Notes: a model not told the origin generated them from the letters alone. Counted from the first letter of the stretch, positions 1-9,652 are shown. The stretch: DNA of 64,000 bases from Pelotomaculum_C sp050950345 (GCA_050950345.1 JBMNHK010000002.1:620001-684000), one strand, 5' to 3'. Numbers and translations: made by a program.

Positions 1-239
1 GTAGGCGTAACAGGGTGCTTAAAAGGGATTTGTGCAGCGGGCCGGCGAAACTGGTTCAGGCTATGGGGATTACCCGTGCTCACAACGGGGTCGATCTTAC
101 GGGTAATGAACTGGTATTGTGCAGAGGAAAAGCAAAGCCCGGAGCAATTGTTACCACAACCAGAATAGGGATCAAAAAAGGTGCTGATTTGCCGCTGAGA
201 TATTACCTGGAAGGGAATCCTTATATATCCAGGAAATAG
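1..239 (+). CDS. mpg: 3-methyladenine DNA glycosylase (MPG/AAG family), C-terminal part
   Basis: The open frame enters from before the window (first full codon at 3) and ends at 239, so only the C-terminal ~78 residues are visible. The block LCSGPAKLVQAMGI followed by NGVDL and a terminal T-RIGI...LPLRYYLEGNPYIS pattern is typical of the monofunctional alkyladenine glycosylase family, which excises alkylated bases in base excision repair. The catalytic part lies upstream and cannot be checked. A TAG stop is followed by a 53-base gap before the next gene. Confident family call; partial because of the window edge. Confidence 0.85.
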   Translation, partial: RRNRVLKRDLCSGPAKLVQAMGITRAHNGVDLTGNELVLCRGKAKPGAIVTTTRIGIKKGADLPLRYYLEGNPYISRK

Positions 240-292
240 CGGGAAGTAAAGAGCAGCCTATTGCGTAAAGAATACATTAGGAGGCATTATAG

Positions 293-1255
293 TTGAAAAT
301 TAGAGAAATTTACCAACTGGCCATTGAGCGAGGTATAGAGAAAGATCCGCGTTCCCGGGATGCGGTGCTAAAGCTGCTGGAGCAGGAGAAAACCAACTAC
401 GACGGACTTAAAGATGATGAAAAGAAGGAATTTGATCAGGATAGATTGTTTAACCCTTATGGAGATACCAGAATTCTGTACGGAGATCCGGAGTTGGAAG
501 TGTCCAGGGTGCTATGCGGTATCGATATTGAGGCTCCGGAAGTGCTTTTGGCCGACAGGTTGAACAGCAAAGGCAACAGGATTGATTTGATCATTGCGCA
601 TCACCCGGAAGGAAAGGCTCTGGCCGCTCTCCATCAGGTGATGTCACTGCAGGAGGATGTGCTGGCTCAGTTTGGAGTGCCGATAAATGTTGCCGAGGGA
701 ATTATGGGTCCCCGGATAAACGAGGTGAAAAGGGCCTTGTTGCCTGTGAACCATAACCGTTCCGTGGATGCGGCCAGGCTTTTAAATATTCCTCTCATGT
801 GCATCCACACTCCGGCTGATAACCATGTCAATACTTTTCTGCAGAACCTGCTGGATGAAAAACAGCCCGAGACGCTTGAGGATGTCATCAAGCTGCTTAA
901 AGAGATACCGGAATATGCCGAAGCTGTTCAGTACAATGCCGGGCCCACTATAGTCCTGGGTAAAAAGAAAAACCGTGCCGGAAAAATCATGGTGGACATG
1001 ACCGGAGGTACAAGCGGTTCCGAAGACGCTTACGCTAAGCTGGCTATTGCAGGCGTGGGTACCCTGGTGGTTATGCATATTGGGGAGAAGCACCGCAAAG
1101 AAGCGGAGAAGAACCATATCAACGTTATTATTGCCGGCCATATGGCCAGCGATTCTTTAGGATTGAATCTCTTTCTGGATCAACTGGTGCGCCGTGGAGT
1201 TGAAATAATTCCCTGTGCCGGCCTGATCAGATATGAGCGGAAGGAGCTGCAATAG
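293..1255 (+). CDS. NIF3-like (GTP cyclohydrolase I type 2-related) protein
   Basis: 320 residues. TTG start at 293 chosen because AGGAGG lies at 279-284 with normal spacing. The protein has the HHPEG metal-ligand motif in the first third (IIAHHPEGKAL), a central TPADNHVNTF block, and a C-terminal VVMHIGEKHRKEAEKNHINVIIAGH stretch (His/Glu/His), all in the arrangement expected of NIF3/YbgI dinuclear-metal proteins. The substrate of this family is not established. The stop codon is directly followed by the ATG of the U32 peptidase gene (zero spacing), so the two are probably co-translated. Function beyond metal binding should not be assumed. Confidence 0.72.
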   Translation: MKIREIYQLAIERGIEKDPRSRDAVLKLLEQEKTNYDGLKDDEKKEFDQDRLFNPYGDTRILYGDPELEVSRVLCGIDIEAPEVLLADRLNSKGNRIDLIIAHHPEGKALAALHQVMSLQEDVLAQFGVPINVAEGIMGPRINEVKRALLPVNHNRSVDAARLLNIPLMCIHTPADNHVNTFLQNLLDEKQPETLEDVIKLLKEIPEYAEAVQYNAGPTIVLGKKKNRAGKIMVDMTGGTSGSEDAYAKLAIAGVGTLVVMHIGEKHRKEAEKNHINVIIAGHMASDSLGLNLFLDQLVRRGVEIIPCAGLIRYERKELQ

Positions 1256-2533
1256 ATGGTGCAAAAGCCGGAGCTGTTAGCACCGGCCGGTACCTGGGAG
1301 TCCCTGGTAGCAGCGGTGGAAAACGGCGCCGATGCAGTTTACCTGGGCGGTAAGTTGTTTAGCGCCAGGCAGTCAGCCGGAAATTTCGATCATGAAGAAA
1401 TCCAACGGGCTGTTTATTTTGCTCATGTCCGGGGGGTTAAGGTCTATGTCACCGTCAATATATTGCTGGACGAGGTCGAGCTTATTGAGGCGGTGCGGTT
1501 TTTGTATTTTCTCCAGACCTGCGGCATAGATGCCGTTCTGGTACAGGATCTGGGTCTGGCCGGTCTGGCCAGGAAGGCAATTCCGGAACTGCCGGTACAC
1601 GCCAGTACCCAGATGACGATTCATAATCTGCCCGGGGCCAAACTGTTGCAGCAAGCGGGATTTGAACGGATTGTGCTGGCAAGGGAGCTTTCTCTTGCGG
1701 AAATAGAAGAATTTGTCTTGCGGAGTGGCCTTGAGATTGAGGTCTTTGTGCATGGAGCCCTCTGTGTCTGTTATTCGGGCCAGTGCCTCATGTCCAGCTT
1801 GATTGGCGGCCGCAGCGGTAACAGAGGTCGCTGTGCTCAGCCCTGCCGGCTTAAATATACCCTGGTTGACGTCGATGGACAGCCCCTGGTAGAGCCAGCC
1901 GCCACTGGAGAATATCTGTTGAGTCCCAGAGACCTGAACATGAGTGGACATTTGCCGGATCTGGTCAAGGCCGGCATTTCTGCTTTAAAGATCGAAGGGC
2001 GAATGAAAAAACCGGAATACGTGGCGACAGTGGTCCGCATTTATCGGGAACTACTGGATCGGATAGACTCCGGAGAAGGATTTTTGGTCAGCAAGGAGGA
2101 GTCAAGACAATTAGCCCAGGTCTTCAACCGGGATTTTACAACCGGCTACTTTTACGGCGGGCCGGGAAAAGATTTGATGAGCTGGAAGCGGCCCAATAAC
2201 CGTGGGGTTCGTATTGGTCGAATCAAGGGCTTTAACCGCCAAAGTCAACTGGCCGAAGTAATACTGGAAAGCCCTTTACGGGTAGGGGACGGTATCGAAG
2301 TCTGGGTTAGTGATGGCGGTAGGGCAGTTGGCAAAGTTAACAGGATTTTGCTAAAAGGCAAACCGGTTGAGCGCGCTCCGGCTAAAGCAGTGGTACAGTT
2401 GGCTATTAATGGCCGGGTATTTCCCGGTGATCGTGTATTTAAAACTCATGACGCTGATTTGATGGAGATGGCTCGTGCCAGCTTTACCTCTCCCAAAGAA
2501 CTAAAAAAAAATACCGCTGGCAATTACAGTTGA
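1256..2533 (+). CDS. U32 family peptidase, N-terminal part (frameshifted)
   Basis: 425 residues before a premature TGA. It starts with PELLAPAGTWESL and carries the U32 signature (EVFVHGALCVCYSGQCLMSS, about residues 161-180) followed by a Cys-rich RGRCAQPCR segment likely to bind a metal or Fe-S centre. Related proteins act as collagenase-like peptidases or in tRNA/ubiquinone hydroxylation (TrhP/UbiU type). The frame breaks at a run of nine A (2503-2511): shifting by one base there gives IPLAITVEAKAGEPL, which continues into the following frame. The intact protein would be about 854 residues, the usual length of the two-domain DUF3656-containing U32 form. Start ATG abuts the stop of the upstream gene. 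Confidence 0.8.
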   Translation: MVQKPELLAPAGTWESLVAAVENGADAVYLGGKLFSARQSAGNFDHEEIQRAVYFAHVRGVKVYVTVNILLDEVELIEAVRFLYFLQTCGIDAVLVQDLGLAGLARKAIPELPVHASTQMTIHNLPGAKLLQQAGFERIVLARELSLAEIEEFVLRSGLEIEVFVHGALCVCYSGQCLMSSLIGGRSGNRGRCAQPCRLKYTLVDVDGQPLVEPAATGEYLLSPRDLNMSGHLPDLVKAGISALKIEGRMKKPEYVATVVRIYRELLDRIDSGEGFLVSKEESRQLAQVFNRDFTTGYFYGGPGKDLMSWKRPNNRGVRIGRIKGFNRQSQLAEVILESPLRVGDGIEVWVSDGGRAVGKVNRILLKGKPVERAPAKAVVQLAINGRVFPGDRVFKTHDADLMEMARASFTSPKELKKNTAGNYS

Positions 2534-2552
2534 GGCTAAGGCCGGTGAACCC

Positions 2553-3821
2553 TTGCGGCTCCAGGTAATGGATTCGGAAGGTTATACGGGAGAGGCAACT
2601 ACGAAATCTCTGGCTGCAGAGGCCGTGCATCGCCCCTTGACCGCTGCCTACCTGGAAAAGCAGCTGGATCGCATGGGCAACACTCCTTTTAAGCTGGGCT
2701 CACTGGCATGCCGCCTGGAGGGGCAAGTGATGGTTCCGGTGAGCGAGCTCAATGAAGCCCGGCGAGAGGCCCTGGCCCAGTTGGAAGCCAGGCGGGCAGC
2801 CGGGCACAAGCCGCCGGCAGTACCGGAAGAAATTTTCAACCAGCGTTTGTCCCAGGCTTTATCCAAAGATAAAACAACAGCTGGTATACCTGCAACACCT
2901 CCTGTGCTTTCTGTAGCGGTAGGTGATCTGGCATCCTTGCGTGCAGCGGTAAAAGCCGGGGCGGGCGAAGTGCAATTCGGCGGAGAGCAATTCCGCTCAA
3001 AACCGCGCTTAAATAGTAAGGATATATTATCTGGCAGTGATATTTGCCGCCAGGCCGGTGTCAGGTTTATTCTTACATCGCCACGGATTATGCATGAACA
3101 GGAGCTGGCTGACTTCTGCCGTTTACTGGAGAGTCCCTTGGCAGAGGGGCTGGACGGTCTGTTGACCGGCAACCTGGGATTGATCAAAGTTGCCAGGGAA
3201 ATAACCGGAATCCCGGTTTTTGCCGATTTCTCCATCCATGTCTTTAATCATGCCGCGGCTGATTTCTTGCAATTATTCGGTGTCAAAAGGCTGACCCTTT
3301 CCCCGGAGCTTACCCTGGAGCAGGTGCGGCGTCTGGCGCCTCTTTTACCGGTGCCTGCGGAAGCAATTGTGCACGGAGCTTTGCCTTTAATGGTATCTGC
3401 CTACTGTGCTCCTGGAAGCCTGCTTGGGCCGGGCACAAATAGCGGCAGCGAAACATTGCATGCAGGTGATCGGTCTTGCGCTGGATCCTGCCGCCGCGCC
3501 TATGGCCTCAAGGACCGTAAAGGGGTAGTATTCCCGGTGGAAACGGATCGCAGCTGCAGGATGCATATATTTAACTCCCGGGATCTATGTATGATCGACG
3601 ATCTCAGCGCCATCACAGGTGCAGGTGTGGCCGTAGTAAGAATCGAAGCCGGGCGGCAGAGTGCAGAGTACGTAAGTGATGTAGTTAGAGCATACCATAC
3701 TGCCTTAGGGACGCCGGAGCGACAAAGGGAAGAAACAACCTCACGCTTAAAGGACTCTTTGCTTAAGTATAGTGAGGCAGGTTTTACTAAAGGGCATTAT
3801 TACCGTGGTGTCATCAATTAA
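2553..3821 (+). CDS. U32 family peptidase, C-terminal part (DUF3656 plus second U32-like half)
   Basis: Continuation of the preceding gene in another frame. The open frame actually begins upstream at the A-run (codons readable from about 2505); the nominal TTG at 2553 has no ribosome site, so it is not an independent gene. The first ~100 residues match the beta-rich insert of long U32 proteins (LRLQVMDSEGYTGEATT, then PFKLGSLACRLEGQVMVPVSELNEARREAL), and the rest is a second TIM-barrel-like half with a Cys segment (HAGDRSCAGSCRRAYGLKDRKG). Either a real mutation, an assembly error in the homopolymer, or transcript slippage joins the halves. Confidence 0.78.
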   Translation: MRLQVMDSEGYTGEATTKSLAAEAVHRPLTAAYLEKQLDRMGNTPFKLGSLACRLEGQVMVPVSELNEARREALAQLEARRAAGHKPPAVPEEIFNQRLSQALSKDKTTAGIPATPPVLSVAVGDLASLRAAVKAGAGEVQFGGEQFRSKPRLNSKDILSGSDICRQAGVRFILTSPRIMHEQELADFCRLLESPLAEGLDGLLTGNLGLIKVAREITGIPVFADFSIHVFNHAAADFLQLFGVKRLTLSPELTLEQVRRLAPLLPVPAEAIVHGALPLMVSAYCAPGSLLGPGTNSGSETLHAGDRSCAGSCRRAYGLKDRKGVVFPVETDRSCRMHIFNSRDLCMIDDLSAITGAGVAVVRIEAGRQSAEYVSDVVRAYHTALGTPERQREETTSRLKDSLLKYSEAGFTKGHYYRGVIN

Positions 3822-3861
3822 GCCGGTATGCGTCCGGAGGTAAATAAAGAGGTAAATAAAT

Positions 3862-4239
3862 ATGAATAGAATGAAAGCAAGGCTCCTGCTCCTGAGCTTT
3901 ATTAAAGAAATACCCAGTTTTATTAAGCTAATGTACAACCTGCTTAAAGATCCCCGTGTTGCACGGGTGGACAAGGCTATTGTGGGAGCAGCTCTTGCCT
4001 ATGTGCTGCTTCCTGCGGACTTGCTCCCTGATTTAATTCCTTTTTTAGGGCAGGTGGATGATGTATATATTGTGGTTATCGCCTTGCAGAGGTTGCTTAA
4101 TTCTGCCGGTGAAAATATAGTTGCCCAGTACTGGCAGGGTAAACCCGGGATTATTGCCTCTTTGCAAAACGTTGTCGAATCAGCCCTGTGCTTTTTGCCA
4201 CAGGCTGTGGTTGATAAGCTTACCAAGAAAGTATATTGA
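3862..4239 (+). CDS. YkvA-like DUF1232 membrane protein
   Basis: 125 residues. The motif DPRVARVDKAIVGAALAYVLLPADLLPDLIPFLG with the conserved acidic and proline residues (LLPADLLPDLIP) and QVDDVYIVVIAL is the DUF1232 core, which forms one or two hydrophobic helices. Function is unknown in the family. The start ATG at 3862 follows AAGAGG. It lies 40 bases after the U32 gene and 43 bases before mutS2 on the same strand, so probably in one transcript. Confidence 0.75.
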   Translation: MNRMKARLLLLSFIKEIPSFIKLMYNLLKDPRVARVDKAIVGAALAYVLLPADLLPDLIPFLGQVDDVYIVVIALQRLLNSAGENIVAQYWQGKPGIIASLQNVVESALCFLPQAVVDKLTKKVY

Positions 4240-4282
4240 AAATATATTAAATATATTAAGTTAGGTATATTAAGGAATGCAT

Positions 4283-6640
4283 ATGGAAAAAAAGACTTTG
4301 GAACGGCTTGAATATTATAAAATATTGGAACAGCTGGCCTCGTTGACAACTTCCCCTCTCGGCAGGGAAAAAGTTATGGAGCTGGAACCTGTCGATGACC
4401 TGGCCTTGATCCTTGGTTGGCAAGCCGAAACCAGTGAAGGCCGGGAACTGTTGCGGCTTGATCCCACCGCCGAACTCGGCGGTTGGAAAGACATCAGGAG
4501 CCATCTGAAGCGGGCCGGCAGCAGTGCTGTGCTGGAGCCGGAGGAATTATTAGACGTGGCGGATACCCTGGCAGCAAGCAGAGGGATTAAAAATTTTTTA
4601 CAGGAAAAAAGGGAACGCTATCCGCTCCTGTATCGTCTGTCCGAGTCCTTGCTGGCACTGCCGGAATTGGAAAAGGCCATCAAAAAAGCCATCCTGCCCG
4701 GTGGCGAGGTGGCAGATGCGGCCTCCACGGAATTAGCCCAGGTGAGAAGGAAAATTATGAATCACCAGCTCCAGATCAAGGACTATTTGGAACATGTTAT
4801 CCGCTCACCCAATTACCAAAAATACCTGCAAGACCCGATTGTGACAGTCAGGGAAGGCCGTTATGTGGTGCCGGTTAAAATTGAACACCGCAGTCAGGTG
4901 CCTGGTATTGTACACGATCAGTCAGCCAGCGGCGCCACTCTGTTTATCGAACCTATGGCGGTAGTGGACAGAAATAATGAGCTGCGCCGGCTGCGGCTGG
5001 TAGAAAAGCAGGAGGTAATGCGCATACTGGCAGCCTTGTCTGATAGCGTCACTCTGCAGGTTGATCATATTGCCATTGCGCTGGATGCCCTGGCTGAGTT
5101 TGATTTCATCCTGGCCAAGGCCAGGTACAGCAAAAAGCTGGACGCCTGGGCGCCTTTGCTGCAGGGCGAGTCCTATTTGGATATCAAAAAGGGGCGGCAT
5201 CCCCTCTTGAAAGGCAATGCTGTGCCTGTAGATCTTCGAATAGGTGAAGATTTTGATACCCTGGTGATAACCGGTCCCAACACCGGAGGAAAAACAGTTA
5301 GTTTAAAGACGGCCGGTTTGCTGGTCCTGATGGCCCAGTCGGGGCTGCACATTCCCGCCGGCGAAGGGTCAAGGCTGGGTATCTTCAAGCAGGTATTTGT
5401 AGATATTGGTGATGAGCAGAGCATTGAACAGAGTTTAAGCACCTTTTCCTCTCATCTGATCAATATCATCGACATAGTCCGCAGTGCCGGGCGTGACAGC
5501 CTGGTGATTATAGACGAATTGGGAGCGGGCACGGATCCTACGGAAGGAGCGGCTTTGGCCCAGTCGATTTTAGAGCGGCTGCACACCCTGGGTGCCAAGA
5601 CCATTGCCTCGACCCATGCCAGCGAGCTGAAGAGCTTTGCCTATACCCGTGAAAGGGTTGAAAATGCCAGCGTAGAGTTTGATGCTGTTACTCTGCAGCC
5701 CACCTATCGCCTCTTAATCGGCAAGCCGGGCCGCAGCAACGCTTTTGAAATTGCTGCCAGATTGGGTTTGCCGGAGGAAATGATTTCCAGGGCCAGGGAG
5801 TTCCTCACGGTGGAACAGGTTCAGATAGACGAATTGATGCGCAACCTGGAAAGGACACAGCAGGAGGCTGAGGCGGAGAGGGAAAAGGCAGTTCGCTTGT
5901 CTGAAGAAGCCAGGCTGTTAAAAGATGAGTGTGAAAGGGCAGAAAGGGAGCTCAACCAGAAGAGGGAGCAGATCCTTGCCAGGGCAGCAGAAGAAGCTAG
6001 AATACTGGTACGGGAGGCCAGGCAGGAAACAGAGGCCACCATCAGGGAACTGCGGGAAAACGCGGCAAAAGAGACCGGTAAAAGCAAAGAAAGCTATATT
6101 CGGGAAGCCAGGGAGAGGCTTAAGAAAATACAGGGCCGGGTAAACAAGGCTGTGCCGCAGAGAGTGGCGGCTGGTGAAGCACCGCGCAACTTGCGGCCGG
6201 GGGAGGAGGTTTATCTGCCCAAATTTAACCAGACCGGTTATGTGTTGAGCCCCCCCGACTCAGACGGAAATGTACAGGTGCAGGTTGGGATAATGAAGGT
6301 GAATGTTCCTTTAAAAGACCTGCGCCGTTCAGAAAAGACCGACCCCAAAAAGGGTCACAGCAGAGTTGCCGGGGTGTTGTTGGAGAAGGCCAGGGAGGTA
6401 GCAGCGGAACTGGATTTGCGGGGTATGTATGCGGAAGAAGCCCTTCTTTTAGTGGAAAAATACCTGGATGATGCTTATCTAGCCGGGCTATCCCGTGTCT
6501 GTCTAATTCACGGTAAGGGTACCGGTTCGTTGCGCGCTGCGATCCACAGGGAGCTCAACGGACACCGGAGGGTGAAGTCCCTGCGCCTGGGTGAGCAGGG
6601 TGAAGGTGGTTACGGTGTCACCGTAGTAGAACTGGCTTAG
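4283..6640 (+). CDS. mutS2: Endonuclease MutS2 (recombination suppressor/ribosome-rescue ATPase)
   Basis: 785 residues from ATG 4283. An in-frame ATG at 4277 abuts the AAGGA at 4272-4276, too close, so 4283 (6-base spacing) is preferred. Domains in order: N-terminal MutS-like core and lever (to about residue 320), ATPase with Walker A GPNTGGKT (about 332-339), the ST-motif SLSTFSSHL, Walker B VIIDELGAGTDPTEG and STHASELKSF, a long Glu/Arg-rich coiled coil (about 515-630), KOW-like linker, and a C-terminal Smr domain with LDLRG and HGKGTGSLR motifs. MutS2 lacks the mismatch-recognition domain and acts against recombination or on collided ribosomes. Normal family length. Confidence 0.95.
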   Translation: MEKKTLERLEYYKILEQLASLTTSPLGREKVMELEPVDDLALILGWQAETSEGRELLRLDPTAELGGWKDIRSHLKRAGSSAVLEPEELLDVADTLAASRGIKNFLQEKRERYPLLYRLSESLLALPELEKAIKKAILPGGEVADAASTELAQVRRKIMNHQLQIKDYLEHVIRSPNYQKYLQDPIVTVREGRYVVPVKIEHRSQVPGIVHDQSASGATLFIEPMAVVDRNNELRRLRLVEKQEVMRILAALSDSVTLQVDHIAIALDALAEFDFILAKARYSKKLDAWAPLLQGESYLDIKKGRHPLLKGNAVPVDLRIGEDFDTLVITGPNTGGKTVSLKTAGLLVLMAQSGLHIPAGEGSRLGIFKQVFVDIGDEQSIEQSLSTFSSHLINIIDIVRSAGRDSLVIIDELGAGTDPTEGAALAQSILERLHTLGAKTIASTHASELKSFAYTRERVENASVEFDAVTLQPTYRLLIGKPGRSNAFEIAARLGLPEEMISRAREFLTVEQVQIDELMRNLERTQQEAEAEREKAVRLSEEARLLKDECERAERELNQKREQILARAAEEARILVREARQETEATIRELRENAAKETGKSKESYIREARERLKKIQGRVNKAVPQRVAAGEAPRNLRPGEEVYLPKFNQTGYVLSPPDSDGNVQVQVGIMKVNVPLKDLRRSEKTDPKKGHSRVAGVLLEKAREVAAELDLRGMYAEEALLLVEKYLDDAYLAGLSRVCLIHGKGTGSLRAAIHRELNGHRRVKSLRLGEQGEGGYGVTVVELA

Positions 6641-6679
6641 TTAACGATATGCTAAGGTATTAAGAAGTAGGCGTATGAA

Positions 6680-6727
6680 GAGAAAGGGACTGGACTGAAA
6701 CTGCAGTTTCAGTCCAGTCCCTTTCTC
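6680..6727. terminator. Perfect 48-base palindrome, bidirectional terminator
   Basis: Positions 6680-6727 form a perfect inverted repeat (two 24-base arms, centre CTGCAG), placed between the convergent ends of mutS2 (6640) and the penicillin-binding protein gene (6730). The A-rich/T-rich outer arms (GAGAAAGGG / CCCTTTCTC) fit a terminator working for both directions; the U-tract is short. Confidence 0.75.
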
Positions 6728-6729
6728 AA

Positions 6730-8961
6730 TTATTGATTATTGTTATCCTGCACAGCTGTTGGAATTGCCGGGTTGACCGGCGTGTGTTGCGTGTGTAAAG
6801 TGCAGGTCGTGGTAGGCGCCCGCAGGGCATAATCCAATACAGAAGCTGGGACCTGGTAGGGAAGCTTAATCATAGGCTTAATAATTCTATCAGGGCAATA
6901 CTGCGTAGGCAAATGTCCACTTTCAGCACATACTTCCACAAAAACATGGACATTGTCTTGTTCAGTTGGTACCGTTCCCTCAACAAATAGGTCTGTAACC
7001 AGCGAGTCGGCAGGCGTGTTCGGACCGGGCAAAAGTCCGGATTTGCTGTCTACTTTTGCATACACCACACCGTTTGGTCGAGTGAAGTCCCGTACAGGAA
7101 GTCCGCTCAGCGCTTTACTCATTATTGATCTCCATATGCCGGCGGGATACGTACCGCCATAGGCTTGGGGCATGGCTGTCGGGGTATCATAGCCGATCCA
7201 GACAGCAGCTGTCAGCTCCGGGGTGTAGCCCACAAACCAAATATCCTTTCCATCATCGGTAGTACCTGTTTTACCTGCGGCGGGCCGGCCTATTTGGGCA
7301 TTGGTGCCTGTGCCGCTCTGAATCACTGAGGTGAGCATATTTGTGAGCAGGTAGGCAGTTGTAGCTTTCATGGCGGTGCGTTGCTTGGGAGCATATTGCT
7401 CCAGGATGACGCCGTCAGCTTTCTCCACCCTGAGTATTGCGGTAGGCTCAATATATACGCCCTGGTTGGCAAAAGCGCTGTAAGCCGCAGCCATTTGCAA
7501 AGGTGTAACTCCCTCATGCAGGCCACCTAAGGCCATGCTGAGGCCGTGGACATTCGGATCAAGATCGATGCCCAGTCCTGATGCAAAGCGGATGGCATTA
7601 TCAATACCCACTATGTCATGCAGCACTTTAACGGCAACAACATTAACCGAGCTGGTAATTGCCTGACGCAGTGTGATTAAGCCACGGAAGATGCCGTCTG
7701 AGTTCTTTGGCGAATAGGAACCATAACTAACCGGGACATCATCAATGACCGAAGCTGCTCCAAGCCCGTTGTATTCAATCGCCGGACCATAAACAGCTAT
7801 AGGTTTAAACGCGGAGCCGGGCTGGCGGGTGCTTTGGCTGGCCCGGTTCCAGGATCTCTTATGGGTGTGCTCCCTTCCTCCCACCAGGGCAACAATTTGT
7901 CCGGTGCGCGAGTCAAGTACCGCTACGGCTCCTTGAGGCTGCATGACACCGTTGGCGTCGGCAGCTGAAGAAGGAAAATTAGAAGAATTGCTCAAAGCAT
8001 TCTCTGCAGCCTGTTGAATTGCGGGATTAAGCGCAGTGTATACCTTTAACCCGCCTTTGAAAACTGCAGCTTCACCATATTTCTCAATTAACTGTTCTGT
8101 TACATAGTCAAGATAATAGGGATAGGGATATTGATTTCTGGCTACCTCATTAGTATCCAGTTTTAATTCCGCCTTCTTGGCCTGCTCAGCCTCTTGACTG
8201 GAAATGTAATTGTGTTGGACCATCTTGTCCAATACTATGTTGCGCCGGGAAATAACGGTTTTTAAATGCTCTTCTTTTTCCTGATCTTTTAAGGTGTAGA
8301 TTTTATAAGGATTATAAGTACTAGGGGCCTGGGTCAGACCGGCTAACAAGGCTCCTTCTTCCAGGGTCAGCTCGCCGACATCCTTTCCAAAGTAGGTCTT
8401 TGCCGCAGCTTGAATGCCGTAGGCGCCTTCGCCAAGGTAAATACTATTGAGATACAGCTCCAGTATATGATCTTTGGGGTAGTGACGTTCTATCTGCAAT
8501 GCGATGATGATCTCCTGGATCTTTCTCTTAACGGTTTGTTCAGGGGTGAGAAAAGAAATTTTAACCAACTGCTGGGTGATAGTGCTGCCGCCCTCAATGA
8601 TTTCACCTGCTGTTAAGTCTGTCCAGGCTGCTCTTAAGATACCCCGGATGCTGATGCCGTGATGCTCGTAGAAGGTAGGATCTTCAATAGCCAAAAAGGC
8701 GTTTTTTACATTGTCGGGTACCTTAGACAGGGGGACTGGTATGCTGTTCTTTAAGCCCACTGAGGTAATCATATTGCCGTCTTTGTCATAAATCATTGTG
8801 GAAGCACTGGTTTCCAATGCTCCGGGATTTATGTCGCGTAAATCCTTAATACTGGTAAAGATAGTTGCTGCCAGCATGCAGCCGGCGCCAATGATGCCAA
8901 TCCCCAGCAGGAGAAAAAGGAAACGCAAAAAGTTAAACTTCCTTTTTAACCTTCTTGCCAA
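6730..8961 (-). CDS. Class A penicillin-binding protein (PBP1A family)
   Basis: 743 residues, bifunctional peptidoglycan synthase. TTG start at 8961 is set by AGGAGG nine bases upstream. A basic N-terminus and one membrane helix (about 9-38) precede the GT51 glycosyltransferase domain (catalytic Glu93 in EDPTFYEHHG, then EGGSTITQQLVK) and the transpeptidase domain with Ser383 (GSAFKP), SVN (438-440) and KTGTT (564-568). The C-terminal ~100 residues include a Cys/Pro-rich tail (ESGHLPTQYCPDRI, TTTCTLHTQHTP). It polymerises and crosslinks glycan strands outside the membrane. Convergent with mutS2. Confidence 0.95.
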   Translation of the reverse strand: MARRLKRKFNFLRFLFLLLGIGIIGAGCMLAATIFTSIKDLRDINPGALETSASTMIYDKDGNMITSVGLKNSIPVPLSKVPDNVKNAFLAIEDPTFYEHHGISIRGILRAAWTDLTAGEIIEGGSTITQQLVKISFLTPEQTVKRKIQEIIIALQIERHYPKDHILELYLNSIYLGEGAYGIQAAAKTYFGKDVGELTLEEGALLAGLTQAPSTYNPYKIYTLKDQEKEEHLKTVISRRNIVLDKMVQHNYISSQEAEQAKKAELKLDTNEVARNQYPYPYYLDYVTEQLIEKYGEAAVFKGGLKVYTALNPAIQQAAENALSNSSNFPSSAADANGVMQPQGAVAVLDSRTGQIVALVGGREHTHKRSWNRASQSTRQPGSAFKPIAVYGPAIEYNGLGAASVIDDVPVSYGSYSPKNSDGIFRGLITLRQAITSSVNVVAVKVLHDIVGIDNAIRFASGLGIDLDPNVHGLSMALGGLHEGVTPLQMAAAYSAFANQGVYIEPTAILRVEKADGVILEQYAPKQRTAMKATTAYLLTNMLTSVIQSGTGTNAQIGRPAAGKTGTTDDGKDIWFVGYTPELTAAVWIGYDTPTAMPQAYGGTYPAGIWRSIMSKALSGLPVRDFTRPNGVVYAKVDSKSGLLPGPNTPADSLVTDLFVEGTVPTEQDNVHVFVEVCAESGHLPTQYCPDRIIKPMIKLPYQVPASVLDYALRAPTTTCTLHTQHTPVNPAIPTAVQDNNNQ

Positions 8962-9092
8962 GTATGGTTCCTCCTATTAAATAATTTACTGAATTATAAC
9001 ATATACCCAGGAACTTGTAGTAAACAAATATTACCTATAACTATATAGTTAGAGAAAGGCCCCTCTGGTAGGGACCTTATAGGCAAAAGTAT

Positions 9093-9491
9093 TTAAATGT
9101 CCAAAGGCGGGAAGTTCGGTGGTAACACCGGCATTTGTGCGGTCTCATCAGGCATCATTGGAAGTGAGCCGTAAGGTAAGGGAATGGCAATAATCTGACC
9201 CGGGAAAATGATGTTAGGATTGGTTATCTGTGGGTTAAAACGCAATAATGCGCTTACAGGTATATTAAACCTTCGGGCTATGGCTGCCATGGTATCGCCG
9301 GGTTGAATAATGTAAAGGGAAGCCCTTGGTACCGGTGCCTGACCGGGTAGCGGGATACGAATGATCTGACCGGGATAAATAGCATTAGGGTTTACCAGTA
9401 TAGGATTAACTCCCACGATGGCCTCAACAGTAACACCGAATCTGGCCCCAATGGCTGTTAAAGTATCACCGGGTTGGATGACGTAGTCCAT
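9093..9491 (-). CDS. Double LysM-domain protein
   Basis: 132 residues from the ATG at 9491, which follows GGAGG; a longer in-frame reading to 9572 has no ribosome site. Two LysM repeats (YVIQPGDTLTAIGARFGV... and YIIQPGDTMAAIARRFNI..., about residues 3-50 and 58-105), each ending in PGQII-IPLP, bind N-acetylglucosamine polymers. No signal peptide or catalytic domain, so it may be a spore-coat or non-classically exported cell-wall-binding protein. A short Pro/Met-rich tail ends it. Confidence 0.88.
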   Translation of the reverse strand: MDYVIQPGDTLTAIGARFGVTVEAIVGVNPILVNPNAIYPGQIIRIPLPGQAPVPRASLYIIQPGDTMAAIARRFNIPVSALLRFNPQITNPNIIFPGQIIAIPLPYGSLPMMPDETAQMPVLPPNFPPLDI

Positions 9492-9612
9492 GAAGAAACC
9501 TCCTTTTTTCCTATAATATTCTATTATGGTATAATGTGTAACATTTTTTTGGGTCAGGGAGGCCATGGACAAAGGTTTCTTAAATAAAAGATTGCAAAAT
9601 ATAATATTTTCA

Positions 9613-9642
9613 TTGACTACTTAGTGCCATTATGAGTATACT
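9613..9642 (+). promoter_or_regulatory. Sigma-A type promoter of the acyl-CoA synthetase gene
   Basis: TTGACT (9613-9618), 18-base spacer, TATACT (9637-9642). Located about 140 bases before the GTG start at 9782 and directly followed by a FadR-type palindrome. Confidence 0.65.
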
Positions 9643-9652
9643 TTGTAAATAG

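Noticed and set aside
1373..1951. 192-residue frame on the opposite strand of the U32 gene
   Set aside because: Shadow of a well-supported gene; no family features or start signal.
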